Shown here piece after piece: positions 27,754 through 37,732 of a DNA stretch of 64,000 nucleotides. The DNA comes from Marivirga harenae (GTDB lineage: Bacteria; Bacteroidota; Bacteroidia; Cytophagales; Cyclobacteriaceae), in assembly GCF_030534335.1 (NCBI RefSeq), contig NZ_CP130565.1:7501-71500 (forward strand), read 5' to 3'. A program made the position numbers and the translations under genes. How positions within the stretch are numbered: position 1 is the first letter of the stretch; each line of letters begins with the position of its first letter. The notes under the pieces are model-generated. The model was not told where the DNA came from, did not search any database, and saw only the letters and a list, made by a program, of their open reading frames with translations.

Positions 27754-28800
27754 TTAGTCTAACTTCTTGTTATCAATTCCTGTTTTCAAAAGTGCTAATT
27801 CTTTCAAATCTTCTGGCACCTTAGTTAAATATTCAGGATTCCTTTTTAAGAAAGATTCCTGTTCTGCATACCACTCTTGGTATTCCTCAGGTGTGTCTAC
27901 AATAAGGGTTAATCTCATGGAATTATGACCTCTCCCACAAACCTCAGTACAAGCTATTTCATAATTAAATTCAGGATCATTTAATTCCTCCCTCATTTCT
28001 TCGGTTGTTTTGGTCGCTGTAAAGGTAAAAGATGTTGGCATCCCTGGTACTGCATCCATTTTCAACCGGAAATGAGGTGCAAAAACGCTATGCAATACAT
28101 CTCTCGCTCTAATATTGAAAGTCACAGGCTCGCCTTTTGGTATATGCATTTCACGAGGAATAAAATCATCATACGCTGCTTTATCGTTAAAATCAATACC
28201 AAAACTATTTGTAGCTTCTATTACTCGATAATCTGTATTACCTAACTCTCCATCAAGGCCTGGATAGCGTACTCCCCAAGCAAACTGATAACCCATAATT
28301 TCTAGATTATTTGTGTTTTCAGGAGCTGGTGCAGTAATATCAGTCCACACTCTCCAACCTGTAAAAACTAATACAGCTAACACTACTGCAGGAACAAAAG
28401 TCCAAATAACCTCTAATTTATTATTCTCAGGATAAAAAAGTGCCTTGGAATTCTCTTTATATTGATACTTCCAAGAAAAATAAAACAGTAAAATTTGAGT
28501 AATTACAAAGACAACACCGGTTACTGCCATAGTAACCCAAAACATCCACTCATATTCAACCCCGTGCTCTGATGCAACGGGTAAATTATAATTTTCAAAC
28601 TCTTTGAAAGAATACCAGAAAAACAAGAAACCAGTTCCGAGTAAAAAAACGATAAACATGGCCCCATTAATTTTATTAGAACTAGATTCTTTCTTTTCTC
28701 CATCTCCCTTCGCGACACTTATTAAGGCCGAAATTCTGAAGATAAAGAACAAAATTGCTAATAAAAGTACTACTCCTAAACCTATAGCTAAATTGAACAT
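27754..28800 (-). CDS. ctaC: Cytochrome c oxidase subunit II with CuA site
   Basis: 348 residues. There is an extra N-terminal helix (about 3-25) before the two normal subunit II helices, a common form in Bacteroidota. The cupredoxin domain ends in the CuA motif C284-T-E286-V-C288-G-R-G-H292-N-S-M295, complete. No C-terminal cytochrome c domain is fused, so an external cytochrome c (perhaps ActE or the ActA heme domain) must donate electrons. It follows actF by 24 bp in the same transcript, which supports an Act-oxidase supercomplex. Confidence 0.95.
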   Translation of the reverse strand: MFNLAIGLGVVLLLAILFFIFRISALISVAKGDGEKKESSSNKINGAMFIVFLLGTGFLFFWYSFKEFENYNLPVASEHGVEYEWMFWVTMAVTGVVFVITQILLFYFSWKYQYKENSKALFYPENNKLEVIWTFVPAVVLAVLVFTGWRVWTDITAPAPENTNNLEIMGYQFAWGVRYPGLDGELGNTDYRVIEATNSFGIDFNDKAAYDDFIPREMHIPKGEPVTFNIRARDVLHSVFAPHFRLKMDAVPGMPTSFTFTATKTTEEMREELNDPEFNYEIACTEVCGRGHNSMRLTLIVDTPEEYQEWYAEQESFLKRNPEYLTKVPEDLKELALLKTGIDNKKLD

Positions 28801-28824
28801 ATATATTACTGTTACTAAATTAAA

Positions 28825-30180
28825 TTAAAATACATGGTGATGTTCTGCTTCTTTCAACATTGGGTGATTTTTGGCCACCAATGAAGACTTAGATAATCCA
28901 GTTAACGCAACAAATAAGAATGCAACTCCGAAGATGATCGCCATTCCGATTTCTAACAAACCAAATCCTCCATTTTCTTTCATTACTGCTGGGGTTACCA
29001 TCAGATAAAAATCAAACCAATGACCGATAAGAACCACAATTGTTACGATTTTCAAGAAAACAGTATGTCTTTTTGAATCTCTTGGCATGAAAACCAAGAA
29101 TGGAAAGAAAAAGTTTAAAATCAAGTTAACAAAAAACACAATACTGTAATGATCACTAGTAAGTCTTTCAATAAAGTATACAGTTTCCTCTGGAATGTTA
29201 GAATAATAGATCAACATAAATTGAGAAAACCATATGTAGGTCCAGAAAATAGAGAATGCAAAAACAAATTTCCCTAAGTCATGTAGAACCCCTGTATTTA
29301 CAATTTTCAAATATCCGTTCTCCTTAAGAATTACTGTTATCAAAGTGATAGCCGCTAAAGCAGTAACCCACCATGAAGCAAATACATACCATCCGAACAT
29401 GGTAGAGAACCAATGCGTATCAATTGATAGTATCCAATCCCAGGCAGAAGTAGAAGAAGTGACAGCAAAGAATACGATAAAGCCTGCTGAGATACCCCTT
29501 AACTTGTAATAATATTTTTCACCTCCGTTTAAATCTTCCTCTAAAGACTTTTTACGAATCCAACGGAACATTAAGAACCATACCACAAAATAAACAACTA
29601 GTCTGGCCAAGAAGAAAGGTGTATTCAAGTACCCCTCTTTACCCGCAATAATAGAGTCATATCTTGGATCGTTAACATCATACAAATATTCATGAGTCCA
29701 GTGGAAAATATCATGCCCTCCTACTAAAAATATAACCAAAGTTAAAAGACCGCCTATAGGCAACCAGTTACCGAAGGACATTGGAATCCGTATTAAAGCA
29801 GCAGACCAGCCAGCTTGAGCAACATATTGGATGGCCACGAAAAAGACTCCAAGAAGGGCCAGACCAACAAAATACATATTATTAATCCAAAGATTGGCAT
29901 AAATTCTTTTCAACCAACTAGGATTACCTGCATGTTCACCACCATGAGCCTCAGCACCTTCTAAATGGTTTTGATCTCCATCCTCGGTTACATGAGCACC
30001 TTCGTTACCGTCAGACATGATAGCTCCATCATGCATTTCTTGAGCATGTCCAGCTTCTTCACTATGGTCTGTGGTACTTGCAAAAAAGGTACCTAGTCCA
30101 AATAATACAAGCCCTACAATCGCTAAAATAGAAAGTGTCTTTTTTGCTTTTGAGGTAAATTCAAATTTTTCTTCAGCCAT
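28825..30180 (-). CDS. actF: Alternative Complex III subunit ActF (membrane, quinol-side)
   Basis: 451 residues with about ten membrane helices, matching ActF, the divergent NrfD-like paralogue of ActC in Alternative Complex III. A His/Glu-rich loop (about 40-85: DHSEEAGHAQEMHDG, GGEHAG) follows the first helix. It sits in its usual place at the end of the actABCDEF order and directly before oxidase subunit II. Confidence 0.93.
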   Translation of the reverse strand: MAEEKFEFTSKAKKTLSILAIVGLVLFGLGTFFASTTDHSEEAGHAQEMHDGAIMSDGNEGAHVTEDGDQNHLEGAEAHGGEHAGNPSWLKRIYANLWINNMYFVGLALLGVFFVAIQYVAQAGWSAALIRIPMSFGNWLPIGGLLTLVIFLVGGHDIFHWTHEYLYDVNDPRYDSIIAGKEGYLNTPFFLARLVVYFVVWFLMFRWIRKKSLEEDLNGGEKYYYKLRGISAGFIVFFAVTSSTSAWDWILSIDTHWFSTMFGWYVFASWWVTALAAITLITVILKENGYLKIVNTGVLHDLGKFVFAFSIFWTYIWFSQFMLIYYSNIPEETVYFIERLTSDHYSIVFFVNLILNFFFPFLVFMPRDSKRHTVFLKIVTIVVLIGHWFDFYLMVTPAVMKENGGFGLLEIGMAIIFGVAFLFVALTGLSKSSLVAKNHPMLKEAEHHHVF

Positions 30181-30205
30181 GATAACTTATCTTAAAACTG
30201 TTATA

Positions 30206-30850
30206 TTAATCTTGTTTTTGTAAAGTTTGTACATAACGTACAATTTTCCATCTATCTTCTTGTAGCACTTGAGAACCATGAGCTCCCATTCTTCTAATTC
30301 CATGTGTAATTACATGAAAAATATGTCCTTCCGACAATTGTGAAGTTGCTCCGGCACTGTATGATGGTACCCCTTGATATACCTTTCCTACTAATGCTGT
30401 TTCATCCATAGAACCACCACCATTTTCTCCGTGACAATGAGTACAGTATTTGGTGTATAAAACCTTACCTTCTTCCAGAATCACATCATTATCAGGTAAT
30501 GGGTTTTTCATTATTCTAGCTGCCAATTCAACACTATCCTTTGGTAATCGATAGGGAAGCATTCCATTTTCATCTCTAGGCACCGTATTGTTAGCAGGTT
30601 GCCTCATTGTCATGCCAAATGGATTGTTAGGGTTTGAGTTGAAATATTCTCCATACTCGTCTTCATCAGAACCAACCCATGCTCCAGCATCCTTTTCAGT
30701 AATCTGCGTTAATGGTTCATAAGAAACAGCATGATACATATTAGGTGCGTATTCTGTACCCGGATTATCCTCTCCCGGCTTACATGCCACAACTAAAACT
30801 GTAACTAAGCCGAAAAATAAGATTTGAAATATTCTATTTTTATTCATCAT
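30206..30850 (-). CDS. actE: Alternative Complex III subunit ActE, monoheme cytochrome c lipoprotein
   Basis: About 214 residues. The signal ends in a lipobox (LVVACKPG), so the protein is a lipoprotein on the periplasmic face. One heme c site, CTHCH, lies in YCTHCHGENGGGS, with a downstream MGAHG that can give the Met ligand. It would pass electrons to the oxidase. The start: an ATG at 30880 overlaps actD and adds ten residues before the signal peptide; ATG 30850 (or 30847), preceded by AAGGA, gives a normal lipoprotein signal and is preferred. Confidence 0.9.
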   Translation of the reverse strand: MMNKNRIFQILFFGLVTVLVVACKPGEDNPGTEYAPNMYHAVSYEPLTQITEKDAGAWVGSDEDEYGEYFNSNPNNPFGMTMRQPANNTVPRDENGMLPYRLPKDSVELAARIMKNPLPDNDVILEEGKVLYTKYCTHCHGENGGGSMDETALVGKVYQGVPSYSAGATSQLSEGHIFHVITHGIRRMGAHGSQVLQEDRWKIVRYVQTLQKQD

Positions 30851-30863
30851 TTCCTTAATCAAC

Positions 30864-31388
30864 TTAAAATTTCTTTTCATTTATTTCTACAGCACCTGAG
30901 TCTTTCAAGATAGCATTAAGCTCATCCGTTGATTTGCTATTTTTAGCCAGATCAATAGCCATTACATGCATATCATCAGTACTTCTGATATCGTATATTC
31001 TCGGTTTTCCATAAGGCTTCAAATTACTGATTATAAAGAAGGTAGCAACCATCCCTAAAGCCGCAAGAAGAACTGTTACCTCAAAACCAACTGGTACAAA
31101 TGATGGGATTGCAATATGATCTTTACCACCAATTATCATTGGCCAATCGATTCCCATCATGTATATCATCATCAAAAATGCTAAGCAAGTTCCAGTGATA
31201 CCAAACATAAATGCTGCAATGGAAATTCTGGAGCGCTTATAGCCCAATTCATCATCCAAACCATGAACTGGATACGGAGTATAACATTCATGAATTTTTA
31301 CATCGCTTCCACGGACTTTTTTAACTGCGCTTAAAAGCACTGATTCGTCATCAAAAATCCCTACGATAAAGTTTTTACCGCTTTCCAT
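30864..31388 (-). CDS. actD: Alternative Complex III subunit ActD (DUF3341)
   Basis: 174 residues with two membrane helices (about 57-80 and 97-118). The N-terminal half (VGIFDDESVLLSAVKKVRG, ECYTPYPVHGLDD) is the typical DUF3341/ActD sequence. It anchors the complex and binds no cofactor. It starts 2 bp after actC ends. Confidence 0.93.
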   Translation of the reverse strand: MESGKNFIVGIFDDESVLLSAVKKVRGSDVKIHECYTPYPVHGLDDELGYKRSRISIAAFMFGITGTCLAFLMMIYMMGIDWPMIIGGKDHIAIPSFVPVGFEVTVLLAALGMVATFFIISNLKPYGKPRIYDIRSTDDMHVMAIDLAKNSKSTDELNAILKDSGAVEINEKKF

Positions 31389-31390
31389 AA

Positions 31391-32764
31391 TTATTTTTTG
31401 TTTTCAATTTCACCTGAACTAGATTTCAATACTGATTTTACCTCTGCCATATTAATCACTGGGAAGAATTTAGCAAAAGAGAAGAACAGTGTAAAGAATA
31501 AACCAAAACTGAATAGATAGATACCCATATCATAAACAGTAGGACTAAACATGGCCCAACTTGATGGCAAGTAATCTCTATGCAATGAGGTTACAATAAT
31601 CACAAATCTTTCAAACCACATTCCAATATTTACCACTATGGATAAAATGAAAGTTGCCCATAAACTTGTTCTAATTTTCTTGAACCAGAATAACTGAGGT
31701 GAAATTACATTACATGTCATCATCGCCCAATATGCCCACCAATAAGGTCCGGTTGCCCTGTTTAAGAATGCATATTGCTCATATTGTACACCAGAATACC
31801 ACGCCATAAACAATTCAGTAATGTAGGCTACACCCACAATTGAACCCGTTATCATAATAATGATATTCATCAATTCAATATGATTAATGGTAATATAATC
31901 CTCTAAGTTGTACACTTTCCTTGTTACCAACATTAATGTCAATACCATTGCAAAACCTGAGAAAATCGCTCCTGCTACGAAATATGGAGGGAAAATGGTA
32001 GTATGCCATCCTGGAATAACAGAAGTTGCAAAATCCATCGATACGATGGTGTGAACTGAAAGTACCAAAGGAGTCGCCAAACCAGCTAACACTAACGAAA
32101 CTGTTTCATATCGCTGCCAAGTTTTTGCAGCACCATCCCAACCAAAACTCAAACCACCATATATCGCTTTCGATATTTTATTTGTAGCTCTATCCCTAAT
32201 AGTAGCAAAATCAGGAATCAATCCGATATACCAGAACACCAATGAAACTGTGAAATATGTAGAGATCGCAAAGAAATCCCATAGTAAAGGAGAGTGGAAG
32301 TTAAGCCATAACGAACCAAAGGTATTTGGAATTGGAACAAACCAATAAATACTTAGCCAGGGTCTACCTGTGTGTAAGATCGGAAACATTAGTGCACAGA
32401 TTACAGCAAAAATTGTCATCGCCTCTGCTGCCCTATTGATGGAAGTTCTCCATTTTTGACGGAACAAAAGCAATACTGCCGATATCAAAGTTCCTGCATG
32501 ACCAATACCTACCCACCATACGAAGTTGGTAATATCCCATGCCCATCCTACGGTTTTATTCAAACCCCACATGCCTATACCATCCCATACCGTGACAGCT
32601 ACAGCGTAACCTCCCACAAATAATGCTCCTAACGAAAGTGCCATAGCGGCCATCCACTTAGGGTTTGGTTTGGCTTCTACATGCCTACAGATATCATGAG
32701 AAACATCATGATAGGTCTTATTTCCCGTTACTAATACTTCTCTTACTGGTGAAGTGACTTCCAT
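31391..32764 (-). CDS. actC: Alternative Complex III subunit ActC (NrfD/PsrC-type quinol-binding)
   Basis: 457 residues with about ten membrane helices. Family sequence is clear: [54 protein letters not shown]. It holds the quinol-oxidising site and passes electrons to the iron-sulfur subunit ActB. It follows actB by 18 bp. Confidence 0.94.
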   Translation of the reverse strand: MEVTSPVREVLVTGNKTYHDVSHDICRHVEAKPNPKWMAAMALSLGALFVGGYAVAVTVWDGIGMWGLNKTVGWAWDITNFVWWVGIGHAGTLISAVLLLFRQKWRTSINRAAEAMTIFAVICALMFPILHTGRPWLSIYWFVPIPNTFGSLWLNFHSPLLWDFFAISTYFTVSLVFWYIGLIPDFATIRDRATNKISKAIYGGLSFGWDGAAKTWQRYETVSLVLAGLATPLVLSVHTIVSMDFATSVIPGWHTTIFPPYFVAGAIFSGFAMVLTLMLVTRKVYNLEDYITINHIELMNIIIMITGSIVGVAYITELFMAWYSGVQYEQYAFLNRATGPYWWAYWAMMTCNVISPQLFWFKKIRTSLWATFILSIVVNIGMWFERFVIIVTSLHRDYLPSSWAMFSPTVYDMGIYLFSFGLFFTLFFSFAKFFPVINMAEVKSVLKSSSGEIENKK

Positions 32765-32782
32765 ATTGCTACAGTTATTAAA

Positions 32783-35700
32783 TTAAGCCTTAGTATTTAC
32801 TTTATCTTTATTTCTGATTTTGGTCATATACCAAACGTTTGGTGCTACACGCAACTCTTCCAGCACATGGTAAGCGCGTTCTTCATTCACCTCTTTAATT
32901 GGTTCATCAGATTTCTCTTTCAATTTCAAGTATTTTGAAATCGCTGAATCTTGATTGTTCAAGTCACCAAAAACGATCGCATCAGAAGGACATGCAGAAG
33001 CACATGCTGTATTAACATCTTTATCTTCTAATTTACGCTTCTCTTTTTTCGCTTTCAATTTACCTGCTTGGATTCTCTGAACACACATAGAGCATTTTTC
33101 CATAACTCCACGAGAACGAACCGTTACGTCTGGGTTTAGCACCATTTTACCTAGGTCATTATTCATGGCCATGTTCTTATCAAACTTGGTATTGTCATGG
33201 TATTTGAACCAGTTAAATCTTCTTACTTTATAAGGACAATTGTTAGCACAATATCTTGTACCCACGCATCTGTTATAAGTCATTTGATTTAATCCCTCTG
33301 AACTGTGAGTAGTAGCGGCAACCGGACAAACAGTTTCACAAGGAGCATTATTACAATGCTGACACATCATCGGTTGGAATGTTACTTCCGGATTTTCAGC
33401 GGCTTTCTCCAAACCTGCTGTATCATCTGGTGCTGCATCTGAGCTGTAGTATCGGTCAATACGCATCCATTGCATATCTCTTCTCATCACTACTTCCTCT
33501 TTACCAACAACCGGAATATTATTTTCTGACTGACAAGCTATGGTACATGCAGAACAACCTGTACATGAATTCAAATCAATAGCTAATCCCCAATGGTGGT
33601 TATTATATTTATGTCCATTCCAAAGCGTCAATTTGGACGGAGCAACTTTTCCTTTGCTAGTGGCAACATGAGGTTGGAAATCTCTTTGCCAGTTCTTCTT
33701 TTGATAATCCTCCAATAGAGCTTCCTGAATCACAGTCTCACGCCCCATGAAGGTTTGGTGTGTTTGGGTTTGCGCTAGTTGGTAGCTTCCTGCTGTTCCA
33801 TCAACGCTAACTCCGGCTGTTAAAGCATAAGCTTTTGAACCATTTAGCTGACCCAAGAAAGGATAAACATCAAAGCCTACACCATTGGCAACTTTACCAG
33901 CCATTTTTCTACCATAGCCCAATGCTAACCCGATAGTTCCATTTGCTTGGCCTGGCTGAACCAAAGCTGGAACTTCCATTGCTTGACCATTAATAGTCAA
34001 ATTGATTTTAGACGTTTTACCTTCAAATATTTTTATTCCTAACTCATTGGCCATTTTTTGTGAGATCGTTGCGTAATTATCCCACGTGGCTTTTGAAATC
34101 GGATCAGGTAATTCCTGTAACCAAGGGTTGTTGGCATGATAACCAGTCCCTAAAGAAACTTTTTGGTAGAAAGAAACTTCTAATCCGCTATTGTTAGGCT
34201 TATAATTCTTATTAATTCTACCAGCAGAAGCAGATAAATCTACACCCTGAGTTGATACATTGTTGCTTTCCACTGCATAAGTGAATACACCATTATATAA
34301 CGTCTTATCCCAGAATATATCGAACGTAGGCTCCTGACCATTGTAGTGATTATCCTCCCAATTCTTTCTAAGGAAATTGTAATATTCTTGTTTGTTACCA
34401 GTCCAAGTCAAGAAACTGTCCTGAGCCTGACGAGTCTTGAATAATGGAGAAATAGTTGGCTGAGTTAAGCTCAGTTGACCCTTTTTAGGCTCCGCATCAT
34501 TCCAAGATTCTAAGAAGTGATGATCTGGTGCTACATATTTGACAACATCAGCTGTTTCATCTTTTCTGTCGGAAGTCGAGACTGTCAAAGCTACTTTACT
34601 CAAAGCTTTTGTCAAGTCCTCACCCATTCCCGAATCATAAACAGGATTAGCATTATAGAAAATAACAGCTTTAATACTTCCAGCATTTGCATCTTTGACA
34701 AATTTACCGAAAGCAGCATCATCGCCTTTTCTTGCATTTGAATGTTGATTCAAATCAAGGGTAGTACCATAGTTATTCAACATGGAATTGATACCATTGA
34801 CTAACATTTGAATATCAGAATCATTTGAGCCTGACACTACAATTGATTTACCCTGACTAGCAACCAAGTCTTTGGCTGCTTTTGAAATGTTTGCAACCTC
34901 TACTTTATTGGTATTTATACCAGAATTACCAGTTATTTTCGCTACTTCATTATATAAAGCAGCTACCACTAATCCGTCTTGAGAAGGTTTGATTGTTGTT
35001 CTGTAATCTGCATTCGAACCAGTCAATGAAAGGTTAGATTCGAATTGGTAATGACGCGACATTTTTTTGTTGTCACTATTTACCTTTCTTGTTTTACTAT
35101 ATTGCTTAGTATGCTCAATTGGAGAAACCCAAGTTCCCAAGAAATCTGCACCAAAACTTACTATTGTCTGAGCTTTGCTAAAGTCATAGGAAGGTACCGC
35201 TTTCACACCGAACATTGTTTCATTAGCTTTCAACATTCCATATTGAGAAACAGCATCATACATCACATGCTCCGTGTTTCCATACTTTTCAGCCATTTCA
35301 TTAATAGCTTTTAAAGTAGATGGAGAATTGATTGTATTGGAAACAATTCTTATTTGACCGCCCGCATCGCTTATTGCTTGCAGTTGCTCAGTGATTTCTT
35401 TATCAATTGTTCCCCAATCAGCACTTTTACCTTCTTTCAAAGGACCTCTTAATCTTTCTTGGTCATATAAAGAAAGTACTGACGCTTCAACCTGTGCATT
35501 TACACCACCTTGGGTAATAGAAGAGTTTTTATTTCCTTCTATTTTGATTGGTCTTCCTTCACGAGTTTTTACCACTATACTAGCGTAATCACCACCGACA
35601 GAGTAGGTAGATGCATAGTAATTAGGAATACCTGGGTCAACATCAACAGGTTTGTTCAAATAAGGGATCGCTTTTCTTACAGGTGCCTCGCAAGCCGCCA

Positions 35701-35887
35701 AAGAAGCTGCTGCTACACCAAACCCCATCATTTTCAAGAAATCCCTTCTGGAAGGACTACCTCCATTGGATTCTTTTTTATCATTGATTGGCAAGTACTC
35801 AGGAAATTCCTTTTCCGCATTTTTAACGAATGAAGGATCATTCGTTAATTGTTCAGTTCCTTTCCAATATGTTTTTTGATCACTCAT
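32783..35887 (-). CDS. actB: Alternative Complex III subunit ActB (molybdopterin-like + iron-sulfur fusion)
   Basis: 1034 residues. After about 47 residues comes a Tat-type signal (SRRDFLKMMGFG) that ends in a lipobox-like LAACEAP, so it is probably a Tat-exported lipoprotein. The first ~700 residues follow the molybdopterin-oxidoreductase fold but, as known for ActB, carry no cofactor. The C-terminal part binds Fe-S clusters: CTGCSACTIAC (C775 onward), CQHCNNAPCETVCP, CVGTRYCANNCP and CSMCVQRI...CASACP. It conducts electrons from the quinol site to the hemes. Confidence 0.94.
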   Translation of the reverse strand: MSDQKTYWKGTEQLTNDPSFVKNAEKEFPEYLPINDKKESNGGSPSRRDFLKMMGFGVAAASLAACEAPVRKAIPYLNKPVDVDPGIPNYYASTYSVGGDYASIVVKTREGRPIKIEGNKNSSITQGGVNAQVEASVLSLYDQERLRGPLKEGKSADWGTIDKEITEQLQAISDAGGQIRIVSNTINSPSTLKAINEMAEKYGNTEHVMYDAVSQYGMLKANETMFGVKAVPSYDFSKAQTIVSFGADFLGTWVSPIEHTKQYSKTRKVNSDNKKMSRHYQFESNLSLTGSNADYRTTIKPSQDGLVVAALYNEVAKITGNSGINTNKVEVANISKAAKDLVASQGKSIVVSGSNDSDIQMLVNGINSMLNNYGTTLDLNQHSNARKGDDAAFGKFVKDANAGSIKAVIFYNANPVYDSGMGEDLTKALSKVALTVSTSDRKDETADVVKYVAPDHHFLESWNDAEPKKGQLSLTQPTISPLFKTRQAQDSFLTWTGNKQEYYNFLRKNWEDNHYNGQEPTFDIFWDKTLYNGVFTYAVESNNVSTQGVDLSASAGRINKNYKPNNSGLEVSFYQKVSLGTGYHANNPWLQELPDPISKATWDNYATISQKMANELGIKIFEGKTSKINLTINGQAMEVPALVQPGQANGTIGLALGYGRKMAGKVANGVGFDVYPFLGQLNGSKAYALTAGVSVDGTAGSYQLAQTQTHQTFMGRETVIQEALLEDYQKKNWQRDFQPHVATSKGKVAPSKLTLWNGHKYNNHHWGLAIDLNSCTGCSACTIACQSENNIPVVGKEEVVMRRDMQWMRIDRYYSSDAAPDDTAGLEKAAENPEVTFQPMMCQHCNNAPCETVCPVAATTHSSEGLNQMTYNRCVGTRYCANNCPYKVRRFNWFKYHDNTKFDKNMAMNNDLGKMVLNPDVTVRSRGVMEKCSMCVQRIQAGKLKAKKEKRKLEDKDVNTACASACPSDAIVFGDLNNQDSAISKYLKLKEKSDEPIKEVNEERAYHVLEELRVAPNVWYMTKIRNKDKVNTKA

Positions 35888-35922
35888 ATCTATGATTAAT
35901 GAAGTCGATTAATTTCTTTTAC

Positions 35923-37191
35923 TTAATAATGACATTTCGCACATTCCAGACCGCCTATGTCCACTACTTTCAAGTCGCCACCATCATGTGCTTGAACTAA
36001 TTGATCGTAATATGCATTACCTTTAGCATTTACCTTAGTCTCTCTGTGACAGTTGATACACCATCCCATAGTTAATGTGCTCCATTGCTTCACAACTGCC
36101 ATTTCCTCTATAGGACCATGGCAAGTTTGACATTCAATTTCCCCTACATTCACGTGCTGAGAGTGGTTGAAGTAAGCCAAATCTGGGAGGTTATGTACCC
36201 TTACCCATTCAATTGGCTTTACGTTATCACCGTATTCGCCAGTTTCAGAATCGTAATCTATGGCTTTATATATTTTGGCAATTTCTTTAGATTCGGTTTT
36301 AATAGCTGTGTGACAATTCATACAGATATTGGCAGATGGAATATTAGCACTTTTACTAATCATCACACCAGTGTGACAATATTGACATTCTATTTCATAC
36401 TGGCCGGCATGAATCTCATGAGAGAACGCTATTGGCTGTGTTGGCTGATAACCTTGTTGAACACCAACAGTGTAAAGGCCATCAATAACTGTTTTAGCAA
36501 CAACCGCAGTAAATATTAAAATCACGAAGAATAGGAATCCATTACTTCGAACAAGTTTGTTGAGATTTAAGCTTTGGTTAACAAATTCTTTATCTCTTTG
36601 ATCTACATCGGCTTTTTGATTTATAAATTTAGTAAGGACCGTTACGATCAATACTAAAACAATTAAGATCAAGATCAATACCACTACAAACCCTATAATA
36701 ATTAGAGTCAAGTACTCTGAAGGAATTCCTGATCCACCAGCACCAGCTGTAGTAGCTTCACCACCGGCATCAGCAGTCGCTTCTTGAGGTGGGTTATCAG
36801 TTTGATACTTTATATAACCTAAAATATTTTTGATTTCCTCATCTGCAAAGTAATCAAAGCTAGGCATTACAGCCTTTCCGTATTCGTTGTAAAGATTTAC
36901 AGCATATTCATCACCGCTTTGAATCACCTTTTGAGAATTACTAATAAAATTTAGTAACCAAGGCAACTCTCGTCTTTCGTAAACGTTTTTAAGAGCAGGA
37001 CCAACCATTTTTTGTTGAACCTGGTGACAAACAGCACAATTATTTTTGAATAGTTTTTCACCATTGGCAATGGCTTCATCGCTTGTAGGCAATTCGTCAG
37101 CCTGAGCAAAAGCATTGTTGGGTAATGATAAAAAACTCACTAATAGGAATGCTATAAAAGATAAGCGAGTAATATACGTTTTCAAGGACAT
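35923..37191 (-). CDS. actA: Alternative Complex III subunit ActA, six CxxCH hemes (fused cytochrome)
   Basis: About 422 residues from the ATG at 37191. It has a signal peptide (ends NNAFAQ), a first CxxCH (NCAVCHQ) near residue 50 in a small cytochrome c domain, a membrane helix (about 160-190), a second helix near 225, then five more CxxCH sites: CQYCH, CMNCH, CQTCH, CINCH and the last, CAKCHY, at the extreme C-terminus. So six hemes: one class-I-like domain joined to the usual pentaheme ActA. An earlier ATG/TTG frame start at 37242 would overlap the promoter -7 box, so it is rejected. Confidence 0.92.
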   Translation of the reverse strand: MSLKTYITRLSFIAFLLVSFLSLPNNAFAQADELPTSDEAIANGEKLFKNNCAVCHQVQQKMVGPALKNVYERRELPWLLNFISNSQKVIQSGDEYAVNLYNEYGKAVMPSFDYFADEEIKNILGYIKYQTDNPPQEATADAGGEATTAGAGGSGIPSEYLTLIIIGFVVVLILILIVLVLIVTVLTKFINQKADVDQRDKEFVNQSLNLNKLVRSNGFLFFVILIFTAVVAKTVIDGLYTVGVQQGYQPTQPIAFSHEIHAGQYEIECQYCHTGVMISKSANIPSANICMNCHTAIKTESKEIAKIYKAIDYDSETGEYGDNVKPIEWVRVHNLPDLAYFNHSQHVNVGEIECQTCHGPIEEMAVVKQWSTLTMGWCINCHRETKVNAKGNAYYDQLVQAHDGGDLKVVDIGGLECAKCHY

Positions 37192-37239
37192 ATTTATTTG
37201 TTCATTTAGCATCTGGGAACACCAATTATTAATTGGGTA

Positions 37240-37270
37240 CAAATCTACTGCCCAAAGCCATTATTTCAAA
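37240..37270 (-). promoter_or_regulatory. Promoter of the act-oxidase operon
   Basis: The minus strand reads TTTG (37270-37267), 19 nt, TAGATTTG (37247-37240), an exact fit to the Bacteroidota consensus TTTG-N17..23-TAnnTTTG. It lies about 45 nt upstream of the preferred actA ATG and fixes that start. It would drive a transcript of about 15 kb. Confidence 0.75.
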
Positions 37271-37732
37271 TACATTTCACAGACAAATTTGGGGTTTTTA
37301 TATTCCAAATCAAGGAAATAGCCTTAAATAACTGAATACAAGCTCCTTATAGCGTTACAAATAGTAAAAACAATACTAATTTAGAAAAGTTATAAATAGG
37401 CTTCTGAGTGAACTTTTGTGCATTTAGAAGAAATTAACGGAATAATGCAATGTATTCTCTTCTAAGTATTGAAAAAGGCTCCATCCTCAATCTTTCCCAA
37501 AAGCCTTCTCCTCTGTTTTTCCTCAAAAGCGAAGGGAATTTGGATATTGAGTGTATTTAATTTTGTAGGCTACCACCTAGCTATAATTAAATCTTATTGA
37601 CAATATTTGCAAGCCAAATTAAATCTTTTAACAGGAGTTCCTTTAGCTTGATTTGAGACGTAATTTCACATTTTATTCAACATTACAGGATCGAATGAGT
37701 ATAGTAAGAGAGACTAAAAAACTAAAATTCAC
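37271..37732. other. Divergent intergenic region, act operon / aldo-keto reductase
   Basis: About 460 bp without a coding ORF. On the plus strand TAATTTTG near 37558 fits the -7 consensus, with a TTTG only 15 nt upstream, about 170 bp before the aldo/keto reductase ATG; this assignment is weak. A 6-bp inverted repeat (AAGGCT/AGCCTT, near 37467-37505) is also present but has no T-run. Confidence 0.4.

Noticed and set aside
37192-37242. Longer N-terminus of ActA from 37242
   Set aside because: It would start inside the promoter -7 box and precede a normal signal peptide start at 37191.
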